A stretch of 64,000 nt of DNA, from positions 14,949,006-15,013,005 of the forward strand of contig NC_087063.1 in the NCBI RefSeq assembly GCF_963678635.1, in the 5' to 3' direction. The translations under genes were made by a program, and so were the position numbers. The notes beneath the pieces are model-generated. The model was not told the DNA's origin and ran no database searches. It saw only the letters and a program-made list of their open reading frames with translations. How positions within the stretch are numbered: the stretch's first letter is position 1; each line of letters starts with the position of its first letter. The stretch comes from Symsagittifera roscoffensis. Its lineage: Eukaryota > Xenacoelomorpha > Acoela > Convolutidae. Of this stretch, positions 28,945 through 41,979 are shown in pieces.

Positions 28945-30035
28945 ACCCACCCGAGCACAAATATTCCGTTTCGAAAGTCGGAACAATAACGTTAACTTCT
29001 CAAAGCTGGGAACAATAATTTTGTTTTAAGGTAATATATCAAAACATGAAATAACAAGATTGCTAGTATCAGGGCGAAGTCCTGAGTGTTCCGTTTGCCT
29101 CTTAAGGTCTATGGAGCAGTAATAACATGAAAAATTTAAATGTAATAAATAAAAATGAAAATTTTTTATCGAATTTCTGAAGAAATATTCCCCCACACGC
29201 CATATAAAGTACAAAGTGATAAATTTCGCTCCTAGTAACGAATTAATTATGGCAAAAAGCTTCCTTCAACCTATTTGGAACGATTTCTAAGACGGATTAA
29301 ATCTCCGCTTCTGCGTTAATAGCGCAAAATATATCGCGCGTTAATTGTCACAAATTGGCCAAAATGGCAATCTTTAAACCCCCATAACTTTACGAATAAT
29401 GATCACAGGTAAAATACCTTTTCAAATTTGACTTCAGGACAACAACTTATTGAATGATAAAAAAAATTTTGTCAAAAATGGCTAGTTAAAAAGTTGAAAC
29501 TTGTCTGAAGAAAAAAAAAACGCACCCCGAGCACAAATCTTCCGTTACTTTCGTATCGAAAGTCGGAACAACAAGACTGCTCGTATCAGGGCGAGGCCCT
29601 GAGTGTTCCGGCTGCATTTTAAAGTCTATGGAGCAGTAATAACATAAAAAAATACATAAAGTACAAAGTAAAGTGATAAACTTCAATCCTAGTAACACAT
29701 TAGTTATGGCAATTAAGCTTCCTTCAACCAATTTGGAACGATTTCTAAGACGGATTAAATCTCAGCTTACGCGTTCATATAGCGCGAAATATAATCGCGC
29801 GTTAATTGTCCCAAATTGGCCAAAATCGCAATCTTTAAACCCCCGTAACTTTACCAAAAATGATCACAGGTGAAAGTTTTTTCAAATTTGAGCTCAGCAT
29901 AATACCTCCTTTTGAATGATATTTAAAAATCCGGCAAAAATGGCTTGTCAAAATGTCGTAATTTGTCTGAACAAAAAAAACCACCCCGAGCACAAATATT
30001 CCGTTTCTTTCGATTCGAAAGTCGGAACAATAATA
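28945..30035 (+). repeat. Hairpin repeat family, two near-tandem units plus a third partial
   Basis: Each unit has CCCGAGCACAAATATTCCG, CGAAAGTCGGAACAA, a palindrome like TCAGGGCGAAGCCCTGA (29069-29085 and 29585-29601), GTCTATGGAGCAGTAATAAC, then GGAACGATTTCTAAGACGG and GGCCAAAATGGCAATC. The second unit starts near 29525 and a third begins near 29980. The order of parts is the same in each. No coding capacity, so it is probably a non-autonomous transposon or satellite-like element. Confidence 0.7.
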
Positions 30036-30339
30036 TATGTTTTCCAGGGTTCACTGACACATTTTTAACTGCTGTGAAAAATGCAGTTTCTGTCGACTTG
30101 AACCCTAAGTTGTTCTGCCGGCGTAACGAAGTGTTTTGAAGGGACAAAGGCGTAGGGTTTTTTGTGATCGCAATGTTGTATGTGTTCAGAGTCATTTATG
30201 CATAGGCTAGCTGAAATTGAATCTTCTTTTTTCGACATCATTTACATAATATTTTTCAAGTTGCTTTTAGTTGTACCGGCCATTTTAGTTGTTTAAGTTT
30301 TTTCTTTTTATTTTTTCACTTTTTATTTTTTCATTTTTT

Positions 30340-30510
30340 TCCAGTTAGAACAAATAAACATCGCACAGCGCTGGGTGATATATCACACTAAATCACTTTC
30401 AGTCGTGATTTGAACCTCATCAAAAAAATTTTCAATAAGACTTCCTAGTGTCGAGAAAAACCGGTTTGAAGTTTTTGGTTTTTGGTCTCATTTCGACCGA
30501 ATAAAGTGAG
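30340..30510 (+). repeat. Dispersed repeat, second copy of the 24540 family
   Basis: It shares GGTGATATATCAC, GTGTCGAGAAAA and CCGGTTTGAAGTT in the same order as the 24540-24690 copy. Confidence 0.5.
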
Positions 30511-30799
30511 GAGAATTTGTAAATTTTTTATTTAGGCTTAAAAAGCTCAAGTTTTCCGAAACGGAAACTAGTTTTGAAAGCTATATTTGGATCTTCTCTG
30601 GCAAGAATTTTTTTTTAATTTATAAAACATTGATAAAAAATTAGAAAACATTTCGATTTTTTTAAAAAATTTTCTTCATTCTTTTTGTTTATTTTTTTTA
30701 AAAGACAACTGTTGTCCATTATGCCTAAGTTTCTAATTTCTTACGCGTGTGTATAGTTTTGCCATCACACCACGTACAAAACATGACACTAATTTGAAG

Positions 30800-31070
30800 A
30801 ACTATTAGCGCCGAAGCGGAGATTTAATCCGTCTAAGAAATATTTCCAAATTGAATTGAGGCATGTTGTTTGGCATTGGCCTATTTAATAATTCGTTATA
30901 TGCAAAATTTCTCACTTAGTATATTACATAGCTCGCGGTGGGGCAGTTTTCAAAAAAAAAAATTTGTTTACTTTCATTAGTTGCGTTTAGAGGGAACTTT
31001 ACTCCATAGACCTTTAAAGGCAGTCGAAACATTCAGCTGATACGAGCAGTCTTGTCTTTCCTTTGTTTTC
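30800..31070 (-). repeat. Inverted partial copy of the hairpin repeat family
   Basis: CGGAGATTTAATCCGTCTAAG near 30820 and CTCCATAGACCTTTAAAGGC near 31010, then GATACGAGCAGTCTTG, match parts of the 28945 units, the last two in reverse complement. Confidence 0.55.
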
Positions 31071-31651
31071 GTCATAAGTTTGAGCTTTTAAAGAGTTTTT
31101 AAAGTCTTGCTAAAACTTTTTAGAATTCATTTAGAAGTTTTTTTTGGCACCGTTTGAGTGGGACTTTGTGCAATGTAAAGCTTAAGTGCCGCAAAGAAAA
31201 CATTGGTATCATAGTGTGGTATCATATTGAAGCGGCAATGGCATTGATTTCAATCGTTTTTGGGATTTCGAAAAAATATATATATAGTTATGGAACTAAG
31301 TTTCGAGAAAAGCCGGTCTGTTTGTTTTGCTATTCAAGTCAAATTTGATCATGATTGTTGAGTCTGAATACCAAAAAGTTAGATCAGTTTTTTTTTCGCT
31401 AGAGGAGTGAGTTGATCTTAGGTAAGTATGGATCACATAACATTTTTTGAAACTTAAATTTGTCCTGCGTGTTTCAACAATATTACGGTTTTTTGAAGCT
31501 TAAATTCAACAACCCCTAGAACCCAAGAAAACAGCAGATAATTCTGAAAAAAAACCAAGAATTTTCTTGTTTGTGTATTGCTTTGCTCTAAGTTGTATAA
31601 TATTGAGACGACGTCGAATTAACGACTATTGCATATTTTCAGGTTTGGTTA

Positions 31652-34600
31652 ATGATGATATCAGATTTTCAAAGTAGGTTTTTAAAAAGCTTTAATTTTA
31701 CTGTTATAAGTTAATGAATTGACTTTGTTCTTATAATTTAGAAATAGGAATTGGCCTGGTCGGATTCGGCATGTTCTTCAACTTCATGGGAGTCATGATG
31801 ATGTTCGACAAGGGTCTGCTCGCCATAGGAAATGTGAGTACTATCTGTGATAAAACTTGGTTGGAATTCGATACACGATTCCCTTAAGTCATTTGGTATC
31901 TGTCGATTCCAAGCTTGCAAAAACAGTATACTAAATAAAATTTAAGTTTTGTTGATAAAAAGCTGGGATTCGGATCAGTTTTAGATATGCCAGAGGACTG
32001 CATATATGTAGTGTCGTACCATCCATAGTGGGGATTTTTTGTCATGGAAATATTTCGTCATCGTAATGAGTCATTTCATTCATTTTGAAAATCAGGTTAT
32101 TGTTGTTGTTGTTTTGTTTCAGCTACTGTTTTTGGCTGGTGTTACAATGATAATCGGATTTGAAAGGACCATCAGGTTTTTCTTCCAGCGTCACAAGTTA
32201 AAAGGAACATCTTTTTTCATGGGTAAGTTAAATGCATGTTCAATCAATCTGAAATAAATATTTTATCTTACAAAGTTTTGACTTTTCACAGGAGGAATAT
32301 TCATAGTATTATTTGGTTACCCAGTGATTGGAATGATTCTTGAGACGTATGGTTTTGTATCATTATTTGGGTCAGTTACTCCTTTAAATCTTTTGATAAT
32401 TATTGCAATCTAAAGGCGCAGATTTCAATGAATATTTCTGTTTCAGTGGTTTTATCCCCACCATAGTGGGCTTCGCCAGAGGAATTCCTGGTCTCAATCT
32501 AGTATTCGCAATCCCCTTCATAAACAGAGTAAGTTCTTGTAGTCAATTTTGGTCTTTTTTCAACCTTCTGCGTGTTTTTTTGTAACATATTTGTTTCAAA
32601 AATGATTTTAATATCAGTACTATACCGAATTTTAATAATTTTAGTTCTTCGAAAAGGTGATTAAGAATACTTCTCTTTCTTTCTGCTCTATATGGTCTCT
32701 AGTGTCTATCTCGTTGGGTTGTGGGACAAAAAATGATTCGTGTCAAAAGTCATACCACAAGTTGGCAGAGGGTAATTTGTCCCGACTGGCGAGTTATCAA
32801 TATTTACCAAAGCTCATTTCCGTCTTGATAGGAAATCCAGTGTGGACTTACGGCGTGCTGACGCGGTTTAAATTAATGGGGCACCTTTTTCCCCCTAACG
32901 TCCTCCAAATTTGATACTAGGTTTGAAATTGACTGAAAAGGCTACCGACAAAAAATAAGATCAATTGATAACTTGTGGTCAACCGAAATGGATTGTATTA
33001 AAGTCATTAAATTAAGATGATGACAAAGAGATAAAAGGATTCAAAGTACGGGTGTCTTTGCACACAGAGAAATAATATAAGGAATTTGGAGAAATAAATC
33101 TTATCCTCCTAACAAAATAAGGTTTTCGGAGAATCGGTCCAATAGGAGAACTGTTGTTAAGACAATTTAGGCAAAGAAAGTTGGAAAATTAAAATTTAAT
33201 GTTCAGCAATTGCAGCCTCAAATTTTTAGGCTTTTCAGGCCAACAATTCGATCGTTATTCCAAACGACCCTAATCCGCCAAAAAAGGAAGGAATTTTTTT
33301 TCAAGAAATTGCGCGAAGTTTAGTAAATAGGCATTGCCAAATTTCTGAGAAAAGCGCTGTAAATATGTAAAAAGTTGCCTATTTAAAGATTGACTGACTT
33401 TTCTTAATTTCTGATTTGGTCGATTTAAGGTGGAGTGAATAGAGTAGTCTGGTTCTTTTGACGGGGTGTTAAGGCTCATACGAGGTGAAGTCAGACTAAT
33501 TGAAGATGAAAATATACTAAATATTTGTGCTCGGTGGGCCAATTTCGCTTTCTTAACTAGCATTGTTTACAGATTTTTTTTCTGTCGGAAAGATACTGAT
33601 GCCATGAGCTCAAATAAAATATACTTTTTGCCTATGATCGTTTTTGTTAAGTTATTGGGCTATGAAAGTTTTTAATTTGGCAAACTTAAGATAATTAGGG
33701 CGCAATACATAGTGTTCTTAAAATTGCTAATTTGGAAAACTTAAAATAATAAATGCGCGATACATTGCGTTCTTGTATTCTTATAACGGCGAACATGACT
33801 GCTCGTATATCAGGGCAAAGCCCTGAATGTTCCGACTGTCCCCTAATTCATATCGAATAGTTTTTGGGGAAAATATTGAAAACCTATAAATTTTGGACAA
33901 CATCTAAGTGTGAAATGTTGAGTCGTACGAAATAAATGGGACCGATCTGATAAGCTAGCCTCAATTCAATTTGGAACGATTTTGTTGTGCGGGATTATTC
34001 GCCACGCATAAATTATTCGCGTTACGCTCTCAGCCATATGAATAAATTCTTCAAAGCGCGCTTTATTTAGTCCAGAACACGGCAAATTTGGCAATTTTCA
34101 AACCCCCAGAACTTAAAAAATTATCGGATGTGAAATATCTTTTTTCATTTGAACTCAATATCTTCAATGGGGTATCAAAATTTTTGCCGAAAACTATTAT
34201 TTCGATCGGCGAAAATTCACTGAATAAAAAACCATACCGAGCATAAATATTCGTTTTTTTTTCGAAAGCGGAACAATAAATACTTTTCCGAAGCTGTTCC
34301 GAATTGAATTGAAGCACTCTGGTTGATACAAATATTGTGTAAGTAGATGCAAAGTATAAAACTTGGTAGTTCGTATTTTTAGCCAACATTTATTTCAGAC
34401 AGTCGGAAGATTCGGTGTTTTTATGATACCAGCAGTGTTTTTGGAGTTGAAATTCTATATGAAGTCTAAAACTTACGTCAAAATGATCATCTATCCTTCT
34501 CTAACTAATATATATTTCAAAAAGTTTGAATTGATAATTTATATCATTCGAAGACATCACGTGGAAAAAAAACGTTCTGAGAATAAAATTAGTTGAACCA

Positions 34601-36124
34601 TTAAGAGTATGCAGCACAAGACTGCTCGTATCATGATAGAGCCCTGAGTGTTCCGAATGTATTGTAGCTAGCTTGAATAGGATTTGGCAAAGAAGGTTTT
34701 TAATACTATAATTTTTGAACTTCGTTTGTTTTCCTTCCCCAGTAGTCAATGTCAAATAATAAGCGTTATGTTTTGATCTGTAGATGCAATTAATATGACC
34801 ATTTAGCTTGCCTCTACTCAGTTAAACAAAATTTTTGATTGCGTTGCAATATGCCGTGCTAATTTATTTCGCGCTGAAGCTTTCAACATCCTAGATAAAT
34901 TCGGAAATGCGCTAAGAAATTAGTCCAAGTAAATGACCAAATTAGCATTTTTCAATTCCCAGAACATTATCTTTTTTTATTGCAGCTGAAAAATCTTTTT
35001 AATGTTTGATCTCAGGGAGTCTATCTTCATTGCACGATAAAAAAGTTTCCTGAAAATATTAACTTATCGCTGAAAATAGTTCGAATAAAAAACAACCACA
35101 AGCATTTTTTGTCCATTTATTTCTTGTTTTCTCCGAAAGTTTGTTTTCTCGGAATAAAAAAAGGTCAAATACAGTAAGAAACGCTCCATTATAGTAAGAA
35201 ATGCTCGATAACTGCGAGAAATGCTCCAATACTTCCAGAAATTTTTTTGCTATAAAAAGGCTTTTTTGTAAATTCCGAATTTTATCATTCGAAATGAGTT
35301 CTTGAATCGTTTGTGTGTAAAATATCAGGACGCTTACAATTTTTGTTTGACAACCAACCATAAAGTTTTTGTCTCATTATTGACCTGCATCACTCAAGAT
35401 TTTGTCTGTAAACAGGGTCTTTAATAGTGTTCTGGGAGCGTTCGGAAACATATAGCATTTGATCAGCTAATGATAAGTCGACAAAATTTTTTGAAAATAC
35501 CTTCTCCCTCAAAAGAATCCTTGATCCGCTCCTGAAAATACTATTAGGATGTTACCCGAGGATTTTTTTGTGTTGTGTAGTTCTTTAGGCATTTCTCTGT
35601 GTTCGAAATTCATTTTAACACAAAATTTTGTTACCATATCTGATGTTCAATTTTTATTCAAACCAATTTACTATTCAAACCAAGTTTTCAGTTGTATGTT
35701 TTCGGAGCCTGGCCTCTGTAAATTTTTACATTTATGAAGAGCGTAATCTCATGTTCAAGTGCGAAGTCTCATGTTAATTTAACATGTTCAAGTGCGTAGG
35801 CTTTTGTCCAGTCGAACACATTTGACGTCTCAGTTTTCTACTTTTTAAAAACTAGCTTTTTTGTCCGCATTCATCGTCGTTTGAGTTTCCTGTCGTCTGA
35901 ATTACCCAGTTTTTTTTAACCAAATGTTCTCAAATTCTATTCTGATTATCTACATTTCGTACTATATTTCGTAACATTTATATTTCTGATTATTCCAAAT
36001 TTCGTAATATTTTATCTGGTTCGCCTTCATGAATGGTGTGGTTTGTGTCTATTTCTTGGTTCCACCTGTTATGACTCTGTTTCAGATAGCAACAAAAGTG
36101 GAAAATTCCAAGTCAATGGTCTAG
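31652..36124 (+). CDS. GOLT1: GOLT1-like vesicle transport protein, six exons
   Basis: GOLT1 (yeast Got1) is a small four-span Golgi/ER membrane protein acting in vesicle traffic. Coding exons read as 31652-31673, 31742-31833, 32123-32222, 32292-32370, 32447-32528 and 36086-36124; all introns are GT-AG and phases agree. The product is 137 aa, against about 138 in human GOLT1B. Conserved stretches include [32 protein letters not shown] and a short tail ending KSMV. Four hydrophobic segments are visible. The first exon codes only seven residues and one base (two Met codons in tandem; either may start). A TTTTCAG acceptor ends at 31642, nine bases before the ATG. The last intron, 3.6 kb, is filled with repeats. 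A polyadenylation signal AATAAA is at 36422. Confidence 0.9.
33470..33545 (-). repeat. Partial inverted hairpin-family copy in GOLT1 intron
   Basis: CTCATACGAGG and ATATTTGTGCTCGGTGGG match, in reverse complement, the end parts of the family described at 28945. Confidence 0.4.
33790..34275 (+). repeat. Hairpin repeat family copy in GOLT1 last intron
   Basis: It contains GACTGCTCGTATATCAGGGC, the palindrome at 33810-33826, a region like GGCAAATTTGGCAATTTTCA with AACCCCCAGAAC, and near its end ACCGAGCATAAATATTCG. This is the same order as 29525-29985. Confidence 0.65.
34610..35110 (+). repeat. Hairpin repeat family copy, more diverged, in GOLT1 last intron
   Basis: It begins AAGACTGCTCGTATCATG with a damaged palindrome (GAGCCCTGAGTGTTCCG) and continues with TTGCAGCTGAAAAATC and ACAACCACAAGCA, parallel to the copy at 33790. 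Confidence 0.55.
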
Positions 36125-36421
36125 TGCTCAACGCAAATGCTATCGAATAAGCATTCGGTGCCCTGTCAGGCTCTTAGCATCAATTTTCTTGATTTACCAT
36201 CAGCTGAAGTTGCTGTGGAAAATGTCGGGAGGATTCGAGAGACCCTAGTTCAGAGCACAGTCCTTATTTTATTGTATTGCTTCAATTTGATCTTTTAATA
36301 TTCCTATTTGCATTGTATTTACTGTTTATTATGAATCCAGCAGTTTGTGGTATAAATACATTTTTTATTGTAAATCTCAATTTATGTGGCTCTAGTGTGT
36401 AGTCGATATGTTCCATGTTCC

Positions 36422-36427
36422 AATAAA
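36422..36427 (+). terminator. Polyadenylation signal AATAAA after GOLT1
   Basis: AATAAA about 300 bases after the GOLT1 stop and about 380 before the NOXRED1 ATG on the same strand. Confidence 0.5.
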
Positions 36428-36810
36428 ATTACGAAGTCCATTTTTTCCTCCTTTAAGGGTACATATTTGTGTTTTTGCTAGCCTAACAAATGTAATAGAA
36501 TAATAAAAATAGTACCAAGTATTTATGTATACCATCGATTTAGAAAATTATAACGTGCGTCTAGTCAGTAGCGTTTTTAATAGTTAAAAATCACGTTGCA
36601 TATATTTAGCAAATAAAAAAATATTAGTCAAATATCTTTGAGCTCAAATAAAATTCTTTCACATATAAAAACAACAGATAAATCAAAATCATTATTATAC
36701 GCGCAACAACAACCAGCTCACTTTAATTTTTCTTGATTGAAATTTAAATGTTTGGGTGTAAAAAACGGTTTTCTGCTTCCATTTTTTGAATTCGAAAAAG
36801 ATCGGCCAAA

Positions 36811-39800
36811 ATGTTGAAAGACAAAGACAACTCTAATGGACACATGGACATCTCAGACAGCCTCCCCTCCCTCCAGTTCGAGACTGCCCTGACAGCTGAA
36901 CAAAGTCTCCTCCTCCCCCTCAGATCCAGAGCACACTGTAGCACCACTGGGTGTCTAGTCAGTGCCTGTTATCTGGTCAGTGTGATGAATGCCACCAGGA
37001 AAGAAGTGTTTGTGGCCAAGAACAAAACGAGGGCCGCTCAGAGAATCATGCAGATGGGAATAGATGGTAAGTTGAATGTTTTATTTGGGTTATTCAGCCG
37101 AATAGTTTGCTTGCTAAACCGAATCTCAGTACAAAGTATGTGCGAACAATCATTAAGCGATCCACAATTTGTGGATTTTGAGGAATCGGAAAAAGTGAAA
37201 CTTTTCACTGATAATTTAATTTGGACTAATTTGTCAGAAGTTTCGTGAAACGTTCAATATCGAAGCCCAAGACCGTTGAGGACGGCCGTTTGTTAGCTCA
37301 TCAATTTATTTCAATTGTTTTTTTCTTTGTTATGGTGCAATTTTTCTAAGATCATAGGCACTTCAAGCCAAATTCATTTTTACAATTGCGATCACAAGTG
37401 TGTTGCAACCTGGTGCAAGACTTTTCCTTGGTCACATCAGCTGTACGCGCGCGTACTTTTTTTTCTGCTGAGTCTTTAAATCAATTATACTGTGGTTCGT
37501 TCAATGGGTGTTTTTTCTAATACATTTACGATAAAAAAAAATTACTTTCTTAGCAGCTGTCCGTCGTTTTGCAAAAAGGTAATGGGACTTTACTGCTGGC
37601 CAGGTATTGGTGTTAACGGTCCAACTCCTCACTGGCCACTCACTATTTTCTCACCTGAATTTTGTTAAATTGTGCAGTTATACTCGGGTTACTGATCTAT
37701 ACAATTTTTAAATTCCTCATACTTTTTCCAATTTATTCTTATTTATTCTTTCTGAATTTGTTTTCGATTTCATCGCTTTTGGTTTAAGTTTAGTCGGCTT
37801 AGGGTAGGTTTCCTATCTTTTTTTGTTGCAAGCCAATTACATTGCGTAGTTGAATAGCTATTACCCTTGTGATAAGCAAGTGTATTGCAATCGGGTACTA
37901 GACTTTTGTTCCCAGTAAATAATTTTAAGCACAGATTTCGTGCGTGAAAATGTTTCACGTGTTTTACTGGAGAGGTGAAAATAGTGGGTGCATATTAGGC
38001 ATGGGCCTTGTGTGCCTGTTATGAGTTCCTTTAATAATATTTTCTGTGCCGCGGTATATTTTCGGCACTTGAGTGTCGGCTTTAATTCCGTCGGCTTATT
38101 TTACGAATAATTTTTTCCATTACTTTGTTTTTTAGGAATGTTTGAAGTCTTAGATTTTGTTTTGGAAAATCTAAATCAGTTTCCCAGACCCTTTTTGAGA
38201 AAAGTAAAAAAGTTTAAACAAAAAATTATGATTTTTTTAGTTTGTTTTTAAAATTGTTTTTATTTTTTTTATTTTCGTTTTTTTTTCAGCTTGCACATTA
38301 AATTGAGTTGAACTGATTGTACACAATGTTTTTGATTGTACACTCTGTCAGCTGTTTTTTTTCCTTTTTTCCTGGTGTAATTAATTGCATTTATGAGATT
38401 TCGCCCCTTTTTTCGTTTCTTCCTGCGATATTTTTTTCGTTTATTTTTCTGCTAAGTTTTTCTACATCAAATGAAATTAAGTGGTCATCGCTTTTAAGTC
38501 TATATTGTTTTGAAAAGAAGTTATTTCCATTGAGAAACGAGAACCTGAATTGCCAGCAGATCAAAAATTATTAAATTCAAAACTTCTAATTTCCAGCTCG
38601 ACGAGTTCATCGTTTTGCAATGTCTAGTTGAGTTACTGTCTGTTAAGTTTCCTAATGCATTTGCTGAGTTTCTCCAATTTTGATAGTTTCAACAAATTTA
38701 AAAAATTAGTGAAATAGTTTTATCTGCTTTCTGTTCGAGAGTGGAAAAATTCTATTTTTTTCTACGTCTAGCTAAGTTTGATCGGTTTTTGGGCGTTGAT
38801 CCGTTTTCAAGTGTTGTTCTTTGTAGGTTCAGGGAGGTGGACTAGAAACTTTTTTTTATATTATTTTTTTTCGGCTTGACAGGTGTCGTCTTGACTTTTT
38901 TCTAAGTTATTTTCTTGACTTTTCTCTTGTTTCCACATCCTCGTAGTTGAAAGTGCAAGTATTGTTCACTCTAGTCTCAGGTGGGACTTGAAACTAAAGT
39001 TTTTTTCTATTAAATCACTTTTTGTGCTGAACTATGTCTCCTCAAAGATTGCCGCCTTTGTTTCCTTTTCGTAAGTTTTGTTCCGTTGCTTATTTAATAC
39101 TGAAATTTCCGGCTTGTTAGCGTAGAATGAACTTCTATCGAGACATAAAAAATTTAATTTTTTGGAAGAACTGGTTTTTATCATTGTTCTCCATTTTCTC
39201 GACTTATGTTTCTTATGTTTGTTCAATCGGAAGTGGTGCGAAGCTCAGCTTTGCCTCTGTTTGAACTGTTGAACGCTGGTTAAATTTTCGAATGTAAACT
39301 TCATCAAAATTTCAGTTGTCGGTTTTTTTTGTTTGAACAGTTGTTCGGCTATATTTGTTGAATTCAATGCTCGCCGTTTTTTTAGTTTAATTTACAGTTT
39401 CATAAACTAAATTGCACAGCATTTTGTTGGAAATTATTTCACGTTTACTTCGCACAATCTAAATACCTTTTCCATCGTTTCAAAATTATGTCAAATGTTG
39501 GAAAAGTGCCGTGTTGGTCATTTCATTTGGTTTTTCTGCAATTTTGCTAATTCATTTTTCTCAGTTGCCAGTATTAGGGCGTTATTTTTTGGTATCGACC
39601 TCAGGGTAGTTATTTGTGTGAATGTGTGTGGATAATGATAAACATAATTTTTTTTTGTCAAAAACATCAAAAATTTGCCATATTATTTTGATTGATTGAT
39701 AATAATGATAAGCCTTTTTATGACATTGTCTAACAGCTACAAAAAAAATTAAAGAAATTGAATGATTATCAAAACGATCAAATTGCGCGTTTTTAGTATT

Positions 39801-41979
39801 TTTGATTGCTTTTCCAGTTCATCTGAAAGTATTTTGTATTCAAGTTTTTCTAAATATGTTACAATAGGTGGTAATTTTGAGTATAGTGCATGTATTAAAT
39901 TTCAGAACTATTATGCATAATATAGTCATTTCATTTGCAATCAATTGGACTACTACTAAGATAGTTTTAGTAAATACATTAATCTGCCAAATGAAATGCT
40001 ATTCATAAATTTCAATTTTACACTTCTGCCAAAAAATTTGGCTTTTGAAATAAATTATAAGAAATGTGCGAAGTATTACAAAAAGCGATCCAGCTATTGA
40101 AATTGAACCTTCCACCTATTGTAAAATATCACTGTTTTTTTATGTATTCAGGTTCAAAGATCCGCTTCGCCTCTGTTTTATTTCGTGTTTAAATGTCAAT
40201 GAACAAAGTGAAGACACTTATTTAGGTTTGTTTCAAAAGACTAAAAACGCGAAAAAGTTTTACTTGTACAAAGAGTTTTAAAGGGAAATTTTTATTAACG
40301 ATTTCTCAGAATAGAAAATTTACCAATTGTTGCAATTTAATTTTCTCAAGTTAGGTTAGTTTTATCAAAACAATTGTCCATCATCATTCAAATTCTTGAA
40401 TTTCAAAAGGCTTCAAGGTAATATATTTTCTCTTTGAAATTGATTCAAAACATTCAGTTGTTTTTTTATTCTGAGTTCCTTAACTCCTGTTCAACTGTCT
40501 GTTGGCTATATTTGCTCTTATGATCTTCAAGTGAGATGGTTTTATTTTAATATTCCCGAAAATTTTGTAGGAATTGGTGCCCAAACTTAAATGTTTTTAT
40601 TTTAGGAGATCCGGCTAAAATTGGAATCATCGGCTGTGGACGTCTAGGTCGGCAATTGATCAAAGTTCTCAAAACATACTCCAACGTATCAAACGAGCTC
40701 ATTTACGTGTCGACTCGTAGACCCGAATCGCTCTCGGATTTCGCCAACGCAGGAATGAATGTCGACTTCAACAATGTCTGGGTTGCTTCAAAATGCGACG
40801 TCATTTTTATCTGTTGTTTACCAGCTGTGGTGAATCAAATCTGCGCCGAAATCAAAAACCATCTCACGCCTGACAAGCTTATATACTCGTTTGTAGCTGG
40901 ATACACAGCTAAGAAAATGGCGAATATCATGAATTTCACAAATATTATCAAACCGGATTTCAATTGGACAGATTTGTCTTCGAAGTTACCGTGGAGTGTT
41001 GCAGTTTTGCCGAGTGATTGTCTTGGTAAAAAACAGTTAGTCGAGAAATTCTGCCCTCTTTTTGAATTAACACAGCCAATTGTGGATGATGAATCGGAAG
41101 AGAGATTGCCAGTGTTGCCTGTTTTTCTTGACATGCACTGGTTGATGAGGGTTGTGTATGCGTGTGTTAACTATGCAACTAGCCAACAGGTGATGTCTGA
41201 TGTAGCTGTTGATATCGCAAATAAGGTAAGCTTTCTCCTTCTTTGTGTAACACTGCCTGCTAAGTTTTCATTATAGAGTCTAATTAGCCGATTTTGTTTT
41301 GAACGAAGCAAAAATTCAAAAAATAGCGTTTAAAAAAGATTAAATAGCCAAACGCTTTGGTTACATACATGCTAGATATATATTTTTGGATTGGAGGCGA
41401 CAATTGTTAATGTTTTATAAGCGCTACCTTAAGAGCAAAAAATGGGTGTTAAAATCATAAGAGTTTTAAACCTCTTGAACTTACAATATTTACTTCTATG
41501 GTTAAAACGATTTGGCGTATTAATGGGTACTAGCACGAGAAATGCTTCTTGGTGTAGAAAAGACTGGGTACATAGCATGAAAAATAGAAGTAGTGAACTT
41601 ATCTCAGTGTTCATCTAATTTAATCGATTGAGAGCTGAAATGTTCGAATTAAAAATTATTTGTTCAGGTATTCTTCCAAAGTGTCAAAATGGAAACCACG
41701 ATGAAGGAAATCCTCTTAGAAGAACACTTCCATCTGCCGCCTGAAAGTGTAGCTACACAGCTGTTCGAAACGACAGAAAGTGACCACAGCACCTACTTGG
41801 AACAGACAAACATCAGCATGCACCAGAGCACACCAGCTGAAGCCTATTTCCCCTATTGGGATCTGACAAGTGTCGGCTCGAAAGTTCAATTAGCCGATGT
41901 GCTGAAAGGGAGCAAGAGTTTGAGGAGAGCGTTCATAAAAAGATTTTCTGCGAGTTTTGACAAAGTTATACAGTTTTGA
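36811..41979 (+). CDS. NOXRED1: NOXRED1-like NADP-dependent oxidoreductase, three exons
   Basis: The family resembles pyrroline-5-carboxylate reductase (P5CR); its substrate is not established. Exons read as 36811-37066, 40606-41225 and 41668-41979 with GT-AG introns and consistent phases, giving 395 aa (human NOXRED1 is about 359). After ~85 residues of N-terminal extension the Rossmann nucleotide-binding motif follows directly: KIGIIGCGRLGRQLIKVL. The typical VSTRRPESL and CDVIFICCLPAVVNQI strands come next. The third exon covers the C-terminal helical part. ATG 36811 is the only early in-frame start. Intron 1 is 3.5 kb and repeat-rich. No clear acceptor lies just before the ATG, unlike several neighbours. 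Confidence 0.88.
37858..37925 (+). repeat. Dispersed repeat family B copy in NOXRED1 intron 1
   Basis: TGTGATAAGCAAGTG, ATTGCAATCGGGTACTAGAC, a T-run and CCCAGTAAA match the copies at 27867 and 61768. Confidence 0.65.

Larger units (their letters stand above)
28681..31630. other. Intergenic region upstream of GOLT1, dominated by repeats
   Basis: No coding frame of note. It contains two tandem units of the hairpin repeat family, an inverted fragment of it near 30800-31070, and the repeat at 30340. Confidence 0.5.
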
